Shown: positions 1-7,417 of the stretch, one piece after another
Layout: each line of letters begins with the position of its first letter
How positions within the stretch are numbered: the stretch's first letter is position 1
From: Methylococcaceae bacterium UBA659
GTDB taxonomy: Bacteria; Pseudomonadota; Gammaproteobacteria; Methylococcales; Methylomonadaceae
NCBI GenBank assembly: GCA_002299495.1
Contig: DBNZ01000195.1
Span: forward strand, 1-12,893
DNA: 12,893 nucleotides
Reading direction: 5' to 3'
The notes under the pieces: generated by a model
Told to the model about the DNA's origin: nothing
Seen by the model: the letters and a program-made list of their open reading frames with translations, nothing else
Database searches by the model: none
Program-made: the position numbers and the translations under genes

Positions 1-657
1 ATGGTTGTAAAAATCCGGCACCCCAAAATTATTGACGTATTGCAATTGGTAACCCGTGTCCAGGTTAATTTTTGGGGTCAGTTTGTAGCCAATCCCGGCA
101 TAGGAGCGATTCTGGTTGACACCGGGCTGGACAGAATATTCCCTTGGGCTTTCATTCAAGGAATTGAGATAGATGAACAATTCGTCAATGGCAATCAAAT
201 AGGCGTCGGAACCCGTGAGGGTGTATTGCAGACGAATCCGGTGGCGCATGCGGTGGCTAAGGTCGGCATCGGCAAAAAACCGTTGCTCTAGCCGGAACCG
301 GTACTGGACGTTTAGTTCAGGCGTGACATTGTCTATCCATTGCACCTGCTGCATGAGGTCTTGGGTGGCGTTTTCAAACCCGATGGACGGGTCATGTTCG
401 CCCTGCCAGGTGTAGCCCAACCAAAGTTGAAGTTTGGGCATCACCTTATAACCCACTAACGGACGGATAATGAATTGTCTGAATTGGGATGAATCGTCTT
501 TAAAACGCGGCGCCAACTCTAAAAACGCCAGATAACGGCTGCCATTGAAATCGGTTTGGTAGGTTGCGCTAAGCCAAGTCCCCCAGTCTTCATTGGATTT
601 GGCCAAACCAGCACCCGGCAACGATAACAAAAGCAAAAAACCGAGGTATTTTTTCAT
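1..657 (-). CDS. DUF2490 family exported protein (3' end outside window)
   Basis: Reading the minus strand from the ATG at 657-655 gives 219 residues with no stop before the window edge. Residues 1-19 form a clear Sec signal peptide: MKKYLG, then a Leu-rich core and a PGAGLA cleavage region. The mature part is rich in aromatic residues and alternating strands, as in a small outer-membrane beta-barrel. It has landmarks I associate with DUF2490: WGTWLSATYQ near the N-terminus, a WLGYTWQ segment, RFRLEQRFF followed by HRMRHRIRLQY, and a late GYQLQYVNN segment. Proteins of this family usually end about ten residues after a segment like the last one visible (VPDFYNH), so very little is missing. 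The function is unknown; an outer-membrane location is inferred. It lies 76 bp downstream of glnD on the same strand. There is no clear Shine-Dalgarno sequence before the ATG. Confidence 0.8.
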   Translation of the reverse strand, partial: MKKYLGFLLLLSLPGAGLAKSNEDWGTWLSATYQTDFNGSRYLAFLELAPRFKDDSSQFRQFIIRPLVGYKVMPKLQLWLGYTWQGEHDPSIGFENATQDLMQQVQWIDNVTPELNVQYRFRLEQRFFADADLSHRMRHRIRLQYTLTGSDAYLIAIDELFIYLNSLNESPREYSVQPGVNQNRSYAGIGYKLTPKINLDTGYQLQYVNNFGVPDFYNH

Positions 658-733
658 GCTTGGCGAAATCTAACAACGAAAGTCAGTTTATGACTATCAA
701 CAGATATACGGATAAGCAAATTATTTATATGAT

Positions 734-3406
734 TCAAACAGTAACCGACCCGCCTTCCCAAGCCATGGTACGGCCATCTTCCAGCATGGTTAGCATCTCA
801 GCGCTGATTTGCTGCATTTTGACAGTATCGGTAATAGGCAAATTCTGTTGGTCGGTGACATAAAACATGTCCTCGACCCGGCTACCGATAGTGGTTATTT
901 TCGCACTGTGCAATATTATTCCCTGGTTGACAAAAGCTTGGCCAACTTTGGCCAGCAAACCGGCATGGTCGGTGGTGACCAACTCAATGAGGGTATGCCT
1001 GCCTGATGGTTCAGAGTGGAATTGGATGCTGGTCGGGATGGGGAAATGCTTGGCTTGGCGGGATTGTTTGTGAATATTGTGCTGCTGTTTGACTTCTTGC
1101 TGCAACAAATTATTCCGCAACGCAGAGCAGATATGTTCACCCCGGCATGTATCCATGATGGGTTCGCCGGATTGTTCAAGAATCTGGAAACTATCGAGGA
1201 CACGGTCATCCATCGTCGTCATAATCTTGGCGTCTAGGATAGTCAGACCCAGCTGATCCAAGGTGGCCGTACTTAAAGAGAAAATCGGCCCCTTATTCCA
1301 CATGTAAACGAACACCTCCGCACTGCCCCGCTGGGTTTGCGGGCGGAGCATCACTAACGGCAAATCCTCGGACTGGGTGGCGACGATGGCCTGGGTATGC
1401 CAGGCGATCTCATCGGCACCATAGCGCAGAAAATAATCATCGCTGACATAGCGCCACGCTTGATCTATGCTGGCTGCATCCAACCCCGCCCGGAGCAGTT
1501 CGTCCTTCGCTTCTTTTTTACTTTCATCGATACGCCCCGCCAAGTCTATGGGATTGGGTAAGCCACGACGCAATGCCGTATGGGTGGCCGTATACAGTTC
1601 TTTTAACAACGAATCTTTCCAAGAATTCCACAATTCAGGGTTAGTGGCCCGGATGTCGGCGACTGTCAGCAGATACAAATAATTGAGGTACTCGATGCTT
1701 CCGACGGCTCGGGCAAATTGATGGATGACATCGGCGTCGCCTATGTCTTTGCGTTGCGCGGTCATCGACATAATGAGATGGTTGCGCACCAACCAAGCCA
1801 CCAGACGGGTGTCATGTGCCGATAACTGGTGCTGGGCACAAAACCCGCGGGCAATTTGTTCGCCTTCCGTGGAATGGTCGCCGCCCATCCCTTTGGCAAT
1901 GTCATGAAACAATGCGGCGACGTACAAAAGCTCGGGTTTGGGTATTAGGGTGAAAACCGAATGACAAAAGGGCAATTCATCGCGATGCAGCGCCAACGAA
2001 AAACGCCTAAGATTCCTCACCACGAATAAGGTATGTTCATCCACGGTGTAGATATGGAATAAATCATACTGCATGCGAGCGACGATATTGGCAAAACACG
2101 GCATATAGGCCGCCAATACTCCGTAACGGTGCATGCGCCGCAGTTGGTGGGTAAGGCCGTGGGGATACCGTAATAACGACATAAACAGGCGGTTGGCTGC
2201 GGCGTCAGTCCGAAAATCGTCATCAATCAGATGCAGGTTTTTGCGGATCAAGCGTACGGTTGTGGCGCGTATGCCGGTTAACTCGGCATGTTCTTGCAAC
2301 AGCATGAACACATCTAACAGCGCCAATGGCCGCCGTTCAAATACGCCTTCGTCGACCGCTTCAAGATAACCGCTGATGGCGACAAATTGGCCATTGATCG
2401 GAACCGGCTTACAACCCTCCTCACCGCAGACAAACCGCTCGTTGAACAATTGCAACAACATTTCATTCAAGCGTTCAAGCCCTTGTACGGTCTTAAAATA
2501 AAACTGCATGAACCGCTCAACGTCTTGATTAGGGTCTTCCTGGTTCCCACTAAAACCAAATATCCTGGCCAAATCCCTTTGGTAATCAAAAATCAAGCGG
2601 TTTTCAGCGCGCCGGGTTAACAAATGCAGGGCGTAACGGATACGCCAAAGCACATCCTTTGCCGCCGTTAATTCTGCATATTCAGATTCTGGTAAAAAAC
2701 CGTACTGTATTAATTCTTTCAGCGTTCCCGAGTTGTAATGGCGTTTGAACACCCACGCGATGACTTGTATATCGCGCAATCCACCCGGGCCTTCTTTGAC
2801 ATTGGGCTCCAGGTTATACGCGGTGCCATGGAATTTGGCATAGCGTTTTTCTTGCTCGGCCATTTTTGCCAAAAAAAATTGGTCGGAAGGCCAAATTTTG
2901 TCAGGGCGGGTTTCTTCTTTCAGTTGCTTGAACAATTCCCCGCATCCCGTGATCAACCGGGCTTCCATCAAACCGGTGATGATGGTTTGGTCGGTCACTG
3001 CGCTGGCGACGAATTCCTTCAAAGTGCGGATACTATGACCAAGTTTTAGGCCAATATCCCATAAAAAAGTAAAAAACCGGGTCAATCCCTCTTGATAGGC
3101 ACTGATGTCGTCGTCATCAAGCAAGACCGAGATATCAATATCCGAGTACGGAAACAGTTCACGCCTGCCATAGCCACCTACGGCAATCAGGCTTAGATTA
3201 GCCGCATACGATCCTAAGAAGTGCCGCCAACTGGCGGTTAACAACACATCAATAAAATCAGATTTTGCCTCGATCAAATCGGATACGGATTGGTGCGGGT
3301 CAAACTGGGCTTCCAAATCAGCATTTTTTTGCTTTAACAACCGCTTAAATGAAGGCACCCATTCGGTTTCAGAAAATAATCCGGCTATGTCATCCATCGT
3401 ATTCAC
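734..3406 (-). CDS. glnD: Bifunctional uridylyltransferase/uridylyl-removing enzyme GlnD (PII sensor)
   Basis: This 890-residue protein matches the E. coli GlnD length exactly. GlnD uridylylates PII proteins when glutamine is low and removes UMP when glutamine is high, so it is the primary nitrogen sensor. The nucleotidyltransferase domain is intact: GGYGRRELFPYSDID at residues 77-91, with metal-binding Asp89 and Asp91. The HD domain carries the UMP-removing site, with LFHDIAKG around His501-Asp502 and a likely further ligand at His457. Two C-terminal ACT domains (about 696-750 and 803-860) are the glutamine-sensing part. The start is GTG at 3406-3404. It is preferred over the in-frame ATG three codons later because AGGA lies 6 nt upstream of the GTG. 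The GTG overlaps the map stop codon as GTGA, so the two genes are probably translationally coupled. No key residue is missing. Confidence 0.97.
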   Translation of the reverse strand: MNTMDDIAGLFSETEWVPSFKRLLKQKNADLEAQFDPHQSVSDLIEAKSDFIDVLLTASWRHFLGSYAANLSLIAVGGYGRRELFPYSDIDISVLLDDDDISAYQEGLTRFFTFLWDIGLKLGHSIRTLKEFVASAVTDQTIITGLMEARLITGCGELFKQLKEETRPDKIWPSDQFFLAKMAEQEKRYAKFHGTAYNLEPNVKEGPGGLRDIQVIAWVFKRHYNSGTLKELIQYGFLPESEYAELTAAKDVLWRIRYALHLLTRRAENRLIFDYQRDLARIFGFSGNQEDPNQDVERFMQFYFKTVQGLERLNEMLLQLFNERFVCGEEGCKPVPINGQFVAISGYLEAVDEGVFERRPLALLDVFMLLQEHAELTGIRATTVRLIRKNLHLIDDDFRTDAAANRLFMSLLRYPHGLTHQLRRMHRYGVLAAYMPCFANIVARMQYDLFHIYTVDEHTLFVVRNLRRFSLALHRDELPFCHSVFTLIPKPELLYVAALFHDIAKGMGGDHSTEGEQIARGFCAQHQLSAHDTRLVAWLVRNHLIMSMTAQRKDIGDADVIHQFARAVGSIEYLNYLYLLTVADIRATNPELWNSWKDSLLKELYTATHTALRRGLPNPIDLAGRIDESKKEAKDELLRAGLDAASIDQAWRYVSDDYFLRYGADEIAWHTQAIVATQSEDLPLVMLRPQTQRGSAEVFVYMWNKGPIFSLSTATLDQLGLTILDAKIMTTMDDRVLDSFQILEQSGEPIMDTCRGEHICSALRNNLLQQEVKQQHNIHKQSRQAKHFPIPTSIQFHSEPSGRHTLIELVTTDHAGLLAKVGQAFVNQGIILHSAKITTIGSRVEDMFYVTDQQNLPITDTVKMQQISAEMLTMLEDGRTMAWEGGSVTV

Positions 3407-4167
3407 AATTCATCCTGACGTAGGGTTAAAATTTCATGACCGGTTTCGGTGACCAAGACGGTATGCTCCCATTGCGCCGACAAGCTCCGGTCCTTAGTGG
3501 TCACGGTCCATCCATCCGGCAAGACTTTGACGTAACGTTTGCCGAGGTTGACCATGGGTTCAATCGTGATAATCATGCCAGGATCCAGCACCATCCCGGA
3601 ACCCGGCTTCCCATAATGGAGCACCTGAGGTTCCTCATGGAAATCTTTGCCGATGCCGTGGCCGCAAAATTCCCTGACCACCGAATAACGGTTGCTTTCG
3701 GCATGTTTTTGGATGGCATGGCCAATATCACCTAAGGTCGCCCCGGGTTTGACTTGTTCAATGCCCCGATACATGGCTTCTTGCGTAATTTTGACCAAAC
3801 GGCGAGCATGCGAGGAAACGTCGCCGACGCAAAACATCATGCTGGTGTCGCCATGGTAACCGTCTTTAATGACCGTGATGTCGATATTGACAATATCACC
3901 CGATTTGAGTTTTTTATTATTGGGAATGCCGTGGCAAACTTGCTGGTTGACGGAGGTGCAAATCGATTTTGGGAAACCGTGGTAGTTTAAAGGCGCCGGT
4001 ATGGCTTGTTGGACATTGACGATATAATCATGACAAATCAAATCCAATTCTTCAGTAGTGATGCCCGACACCACATGAGAGGCGAGCATATCCAAAACAT
4101 CGGCGGCCAACTTGCCGGCAACGCGCATTTTTTCAATTTCAGCTTCCGTTTTTATGATGATGCTCAT
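3403..4167 (-). CDS. map: Methionine aminopeptidase, type I
   Basis: This 254-residue cytosolic dimetal protease removes the initiator Met from new proteins whose second residue is small. All five metal ligands of the pita-bread fold can be placed: Asp96 (NIDITV), Asp107 (HGDTS), His170 (CGHGIGKDFHE), Glu203 (TIEPM) and Glu234 (QWEHT). His79 in VCHGIP is the conserved substrate-side histidine. There is no N-terminal zinc-finger extension, so it is the short type I form of bacteria. The ATG at 4167 starts the typical MSIIIKT N-terminus. No strong Shine-Dalgarno is seen. The stop codon overlaps the glnD GTG by 4 bases. In E. coli map is also next to glnD but is divergent from rpsB; here the divergent neighbour is hslV. 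Confidence 0.97.
   Translation of the reverse strand: MSIIIKTEAEIEKMRVAGKLAADVLDMLASHVVSGITTEELDLICHDYIVNVQQAIPAPLNYHGFPKSICTSVNQQVCHGIPNNKKLKSGDIVNIDITVIKDGYHGDTSMMFCVGDVSSHARRLVKITQEAMYRGIEQVKPGATLGDIGHAIQKHAESNRYSVVREFCGHGIGKDFHEEPQVLHYGKPGSGMVLDPGMIITIEPMVNLGKRYVKVLPDGWTVTTKDRSLSAQWEHTVLVTETGHEILTLRQDEL
3413..3416 (-). promoter_or_regulatory. Ribosome binding site of glnD
   Basis: The minus strand reads AGGA followed by 6 nt and then the GTG start codon of glnD. The site lies inside the last codons of map. It decides the choice of GTG over the downstream ATG at 3397. Confidence 0.6.
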
Positions 4168-4228
4168 GAATGGTAGATACCCATTGGACTAAACACAGGC
4201 CCCTGCGCCGGCGCCAAACAATCCGGCG

Positions 4229-4258
4229 AGTTTATCAGCTCAATAACAGTCAATTCAA
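4229..4258 (-). promoter_or_regulatory. Probable sigma-70 promoter of map-glnD
   Basis: On the minus strand a -35-like TTGAAT (4258-4253) is followed by an 18-bp spacer and TAAACT (4234-4229). The TAAACT is preceded by TG one base upstream, which makes an extended -10 (TGATAAACT). Transcription would start near 4222 and give a leader of about 55 nt before the map ATG. This is inference from sequence only; both hexamers match consensus at four of six positions. Confidence 0.4.
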
Positions 4259-4288
4259 TAACAGGCGGATTGTGGGATTAGGCAAATT

Positions 4289-4319
4289 TTCGCACTTTTT
4301 CCGCTAAGCCATGTAAAAT
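4289..4319 (+). promoter_or_regulatory. Possible promoter of the hslV operon
   Basis: TAAAAT at 4314-4319 matches a sigma-70 -10 box at five of six positions. The best upstream partner is TTCGCA at 4289-4294, with a long 19-bp spacer, so the call is weak. It would give a leader of about 35 nt before the hslV GTG. I looked for the heat-shock (sigma-32) pattern expected for hslVU from E. coli and found no convincing match in 4168-4360. Confidence 0.22.
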
Positions 4320-4348
4320 CATCGGTTGTTTTAACCAGTAGTTTTATT

Positions 4349-4354
4349 AAGGGA
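4349..4354 (+). promoter_or_regulatory. Ribosome binding site of hslV
   Basis: AAGGGA lies 6 nt upstream of the GTG at 4361. It supports that GTG as the start, since no in-frame ATG precedes the catalytic threonine. Confidence 0.55.
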
Positions 4355-4360
4355 TCGATA

Positions 4361-4906
4361 GTGTTTAGAGGAACCACCATACTTTCGGTGCGGCGCGGCA
4401 ACCAGGTCGTCATTGGCGGCGATGGCCAAGTCAGCATGGGCAATACAGTCATGAAAGGCAACGCCAGAAAAGTGCGCCGTTTATACCATGACAAAGTCAT
4501 TGCCGGATTTGCCGGAGCAACCGCCGATGCCTTTACGTTATTTGAGCATTTTGAAGGCAAGCTGGAAAAACAACGCGGCAACCTGACCCGCGCCGCCGTG
4601 GAAATGGCCAAGGACTGGCGCACCGACCGCGCCCTGCGCCGGCTGGAAGCGTTGCTGGTGATCGCCGACGCCAAAACCTCGCTGATTTTATCCGGCACCG
4701 GCGATGTCATCGAGCCCGAACACGACATCATGGCGATAGGCTCAGGCGGCGCCTTCGCCCAAGCCGCCGCCCGCGCCCTGCTGGAAAACACCGAGTTGAG
4801 TGCCCGCCAAATCGTCGAAAAAGCCTTGAACATCGCCGCCGACATTTGCATTTACACCAACCATAACCTCCGCATAGAAGAGCTATGCGCCAATACGGAC
4901 GAGTAA
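4361..4906 (+). CDS. hslV: ATP-dependent protease subunit HslV (ClpQ)
   Basis: This 181-residue N-terminal-nucleophile protease forms the double-hexamer core of the HslVU complex. HslU unfolds substrates and feeds them into the HslV chamber. The start GTG gives MFRG ahead of TTILSVRR, so a four-residue propeptide must be removed to expose the catalytic Thr5 (mature Thr1). The GGDGQ motif carries Asp21 (mature Asp17) and VMKG carries Lys32. The sequence KDWRTDR, the IGSGGAFAQAAA stretch and the IYTNHN C-terminal region are typical of the family. The E. coli protein begins with Met directly before the threonine pair, so the propeptide here is slightly longer. The stop is 5 bp before the hslU ATG. 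The middle of the gene (about 4561-4800) is clearly richer in GC than its surroundings. Confidence 0.97.
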   Translation: MFRGTTILSVRRGNQVVIGGDGQVSMGNTVMKGNARKVRRLYHDKVIAGFAGATADAFTLFEHFEGKLEKQRGNLTRAAVEMAKDWRTDRALRRLEALLVIADAKTSLILSGTGDVIEPEHDIMAIGSGGAFAQAAARALLENTELSARQIVEKALNIAADICIYTNHNLRIEELCANTDE

Positions 4907-4911
4907 CCAGC

Positions 4912-6231
4912 ATGACGCCCATGACCCCAAAAGAAATTGTCAGCGAACTCGACAAACACATCGTCGGCCAAACCAGCGCTAAGCGGTCGGTCGCCATCGC
5001 GCTGCGTAACCGCTGGCGACGGCAACAGGTTAGCCCAGAGTTACGTCATGAAATCAGCCCTAAAAACATTTTGATGATAGGTCCGACCGGCGTCGGTAAA
5101 ACCGAAATAGCGCGTAGGTTGGCGCGCTTAGCGCATGCGCCTTTCATAAAAATTGAAGCCACTAAGTTTACCGAAGTGGGTTATGTGGGACGGGACGTAG
5201 AATCTATCATCCGTGATTTGGTTGAAACCGCCGTGAAAATGGCCCGCATGTCAGAAATGGAGAAAGTCCAAAACCAGGCTTATGACGCTGCGGAAGAGAA
5301 GGTCTTAGATATTTTGTTGCCCCGCGCCGAGGGCGGCATGTTGTCCGGCACAGAGGAGTCCACCCGCCAAAAAATGCGGAAAAAATTGCGTGAAGGGCAA
5401 CTTGACGATAAGGAAATCCAGATTAATGTCCACGTTTCCCCCATGGGCGTGGAAATCATGGCGCCGCCCGGCATGGAAGAAATGACCAGCCAACTGCAAG
5501 GGATGTTCCAAAATTTAAGTTCGGAACGCACCCGCACACGCAAGATGAAAATCGCCAAGGCATTGAAAGTCTTGCAAGAAGAAGAAGCCGGCAAATTGCT
5601 GAATGACGAGGAAATCAAGCTACGGGCGATAGAGGCGGTGGAACAAAACGGTATTGTGTTCCTGGATGAAATCGACAAAATTTGTAAACGTTCGGAACTA
5701 GGCGGCGGGGAAGTCTCGCGTGAAGGCGTGCAGCGTGATTTGCTGCCGTTAGTGGAAGGAAGCACGGTCAGCACCAAATATGGCATGATCAAAACCGACC
5801 ATATCCTGTTCATAGCCTCGGGGGCTTTTCACGTCGCTAAGCCGTCTGATTTAATCCCCGAACTGCAAGGCCGCTTCCCCATCCGAGTGGAACTTAGCGC
5901 TTTGACATCCGAAGACTTTGTCCGCATTCTGACCGAACCGAATGCATCGTTGACCGAGCAATACACCGCCCTGCTTGCCACCGAAGGCGTTACCCTGAGC
6001 TTTACGCCTGACGGCATTGAACGCATTGCCGAACTCGGCTGGCAAGTTAACGAACGTACCGAAAATATTGGCGCGAGACGCCTACACACTATTTTAGAAA
6101 AATTGCTGGAAGATATTTCCTTTGATGCTTCCGATTCGCAAGATAAGAACAGGGTCATAGACGCCGCTTATGTTGACCATCACTTGAATGCGTTTGTCCA
6201 GGACGAAGATTTAAGCCGTTACATACTCTAA
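4912..6231 (+). CDS. hslU: HslU (ClpY) AAA+ ATPase, unfoldase subunit of HslVU protease
   Basis: This 439-residue (from the ATG at 4912) ring-forming AAA+ ATPase recognises and unfolds substrates for HslV. It shows Walker A GPTGVGKT at 57-64, the pore-loop motif GYVG at 90-93, and Walker B IVFLDEID at about 248-255. The family-specific I domain lies between roughly 100 and 235 and includes MGVEIMAPPGMEEM. ELQGR ends at the probable arginine finger (about 321), and GARR (387-390) is sensor 2. The C-terminal tail LSRYIL is the part that docks into HslV. An upstream in-frame ATG at 4885 lies inside hslV and adds residues foreign to the family. The ATG at 4921 (MTPKEIV) is a second plausible start. 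No strong Shine-Dalgarno is visible, so coupling to hslV translation is likely. Confidence 0.96.
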   Translation: MTPMTPKEIVSELDKHIVGQTSAKRSVAIALRNRWRRQQVSPELRHEISPKNILMIGPTGVGKTEIARRLARLAHAPFIKIEATKFTEVGYVGRDVESIIRDLVETAVKMARMSEMEKVQNQAYDAAEEKVLDILLPRAEGGMLSGTEESTRQKMRKKLREGQLDDKEIQINVHVSPMGVEIMAPPGMEEMTSQLQGMFQNLSSERTRTRKMKIAKALKVLQEEEAGKLLNDEEIKLRAIEAVEQNGIVFLDEIDKICKRSELGGGEVSREGVQRDLLPLVEGSTVSTKYGMIKTDHILFIASGAFHVAKPSDLIPELQGRFPIRVELSALTSEDFVRILTEPNASLTEQYTALLATEGVTLSFTPDGIERIAELGWQVNERTENIGARRLHTILEKLLEDISFDASDSQDKNRVIDAAYVDHHLNAFVQDEDLSRYIL

Positions 6232-6246
6232 CCTTCCCATGATCGT

Positions 6247-6639
6247 ATGCGCCTAACTACCAGTCCTTGCCATAGTTTCCCCATAGAAATTAAGCACCAT
6301 ACCGTATCCAACCGATTGGAAATCCATTTTGACGATGGCTGCGTATTCCTGTTGCCTAGCGAATATTTGCGCGTTTACACACCTTCCGCCGAAGCTATCG
6401 GCCATGCGCCGGGGCAAGAAATTTTACAAATTGGCAAACAGCAGGTCAGCATCCAAGACATCAAACCCGTTGGTCAGTACGGCATCCGCCCGGTTTTTAG
6501 CGATGGCCATGATTCCGGTATCTATACCTGGGATTTCCTCTACCAACTGGGTTCAGAATACGAACGATTATGGACGGATTACTTATGCCGACTCAAAGCG
6601 GCTGGACTTAACCGCGACGGGTCGACATCATCAAACTAG
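6247..6639 (+). CDS. DUF971 protein (gamma-butyrobetaine hydroxylase-like N-terminal domain)
   Basis: This 130-residue protein consists of a single small domain of the DUF971/GBBH-like N-terminal family. Recognisable parts are LEIHFDDGCVFLLPSEYLR (about residues 23-41), the central VGQYGIRPVFSDGHDSGIYTW, and the following DFLYQLG. The domain has been seen alone in bacteria and at the N-terminus of some hydroxylases. It has been proposed to bind metal or assist iron-dependent enzymes, but no function is proven. It lies 15 bp after hslU and 8 bp before ubiE. This place is shared with related genomes as I recall them (for example Pseudomonas has a DUF971 gene after hslU), which suggests a link to the quinone genes or the protease. 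The start at 6247 has no clear Shine-Dalgarno. Confidence 0.85.
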   Translation: MRLTTSPCHSFPIEIKHHTVSNRLEIHFDDGCVFLLPSEYLRVYTPSAEAIGHAPGQEILQIGKQQVSIQDIKPVGQYGIRPVFSDGHDSGIYTWDFLYQLGSEYERLWTDYLCRLKAAGLNRDGSTSSN

Positions 6640-6642
6640 GGG
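6638..6642 (+). promoter_or_regulatory. Ribosome binding site of ubiE
   Basis: AGGGG lies 5 nt before the ubiE ATG and overlaps the TAG stop codon of the DUF971 gene. This is the strongest Shine-Dalgarno in the block and favours reinitiation from the upstream gene. Confidence 0.6.
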
Positions 6643-6647
6643 CGTTT

Positions 6648-7403
6648 ATGCTTAACCAAGACACCGACAACACCACGCATTTTGGCTATAAAAAAGTTGC
6701 AAAAGATGAAAAAGCGAAACTGGTGCGGGGCGTTTTTGACTCGGTCGCCGAAAAGTACGACATCATGAACGACTTGATGTCTTTGGGCATCCACCGCATT
6801 TGGAAAATAATCGCCGTGCAATTGAGCAACGTCCGTAGCGGCGAAACAGTCCTGGACTTAGCAGGCGGGACCGGCGACTTAACCGCGCTGTTCCAGCAAC
6901 GGGTCGGGGACAATGGTCAAGTGGTCTTGGCCGATATTAACGCACAAATGCTCCGTACAGGGCGTGACCGATTGATTGACAAAGGCTTAGCGAAAATTCG
7001 CCACGCCCAAGCCAATGCCGAATGCCTGCCTTTTGCCGACAATAGCTTTGATTGTGTCTGCATTGGCTTCGGCTTGCGTAACGTCACCGACAAAGATGCC
7101 GCATTGCGCTCGATGTATCGGGTGTTAAAACCCGGCGGCCGGGCCATTATCTTAGAGTTTTCCCATCCTATCGATAAGCTGACCGAAACAGTCTATGATT
7201 TTTACTCATTCAACCTATTGCCTAAAATTGGGAAATTAGTCGCCAACGATGAAAGCAGCTACCGCTATCTGGCCGAATCCATACGCATGCACCCAAAACA
7301 AGAAGAACTCAAACAAATGATGCAAGCCGCCGGCCTAGAACGCTGTGAATATTTCAATTTGACCCAAGGCATTGTCGCCGTGCACCGTGGTTACAAATTC
7401 TGA
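6648..7403 (+). CDS. ubiE: Ubiquinone/menaquinone C-methyltransferase UbiE
   Basis: This 251-residue SAM-dependent methyltransferase is the same length as E. coli UbiE. It adds the C-methyl group to the benzoquinol ring in ubiquinone synthesis and can act on demethylmenaquinol. The first family signature, YDIMNDLMSLGIHRIWK, sits at residues 37-53. SAM-binding motif I, VLDLAGGTGD, is at 68-77. The second signature is RVLKPGGRAIILEFS at 158-172. The C-terminal QGIVAVHRGYKF ending is typical. A good Shine-Dalgarno supports the ATG at 6648. ubiJ follows after 14 bp and then ubiB, the same order as the ubiEJB operon of E. coli. Confidence 0.97.
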   Translation: MLNQDTDNTTHFGYKKVAKDEKAKLVRGVFDSVAEKYDIMNDLMSLGIHRIWKIIAVQLSNVRSGETVLDLAGGTGDLTALFQQRVGDNGQVVLADINAQMLRTGRDRLIDKGLAKIRHAQANAECLPFADNSFDCVCIGFGLRNVTDKDAALRSMYRVLKPGGRAIILEFSHPIDKLTETVYDFYSFNLLPKIGKLVANDESSYRYLAESIRMHPKQEELKQMMQAAGLERCEYFNLTQGIVAVHRGYKF

Positions 7404-7417
7404 ACTTGGGTAATACC

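Noticed and set aside
4324..4336. GGTT/AACC hairpin in the hslV leader
   Set aside because: A four-base AT-containing stem is expected by chance and lies upstream of the ribosome binding site without any supporting feature.
4168..4360. Heat-shock (sigma-32) promoter for hslVU
   Set aside because: The only CCCAT-like element (near 4180) lies about 180 bp from hslV and has no matching -35 at the right spacing.
4255..4851. Open frame of 198 codons on the minus strand opposite hslV
   Set aside because: It is antisense to a fully conserved hslV, has Ser/Arg/Ala-rich composition typical of a shadow frame, and sits in the GC-rich block where stops are rare.
4885..4911. Upstream ATG for hslU inside hslV
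   Set aside because: The nine extra residues are not found in the family, and the normal MTPxEIV start begins at 4912 or 4921.
5280..5813. Open frame of 177 codons on the minus strand opposite hslU
   Set aside because: Low-complexity Ser-rich translation, no motif, and complete overlap with the AAA+ core of hslU.
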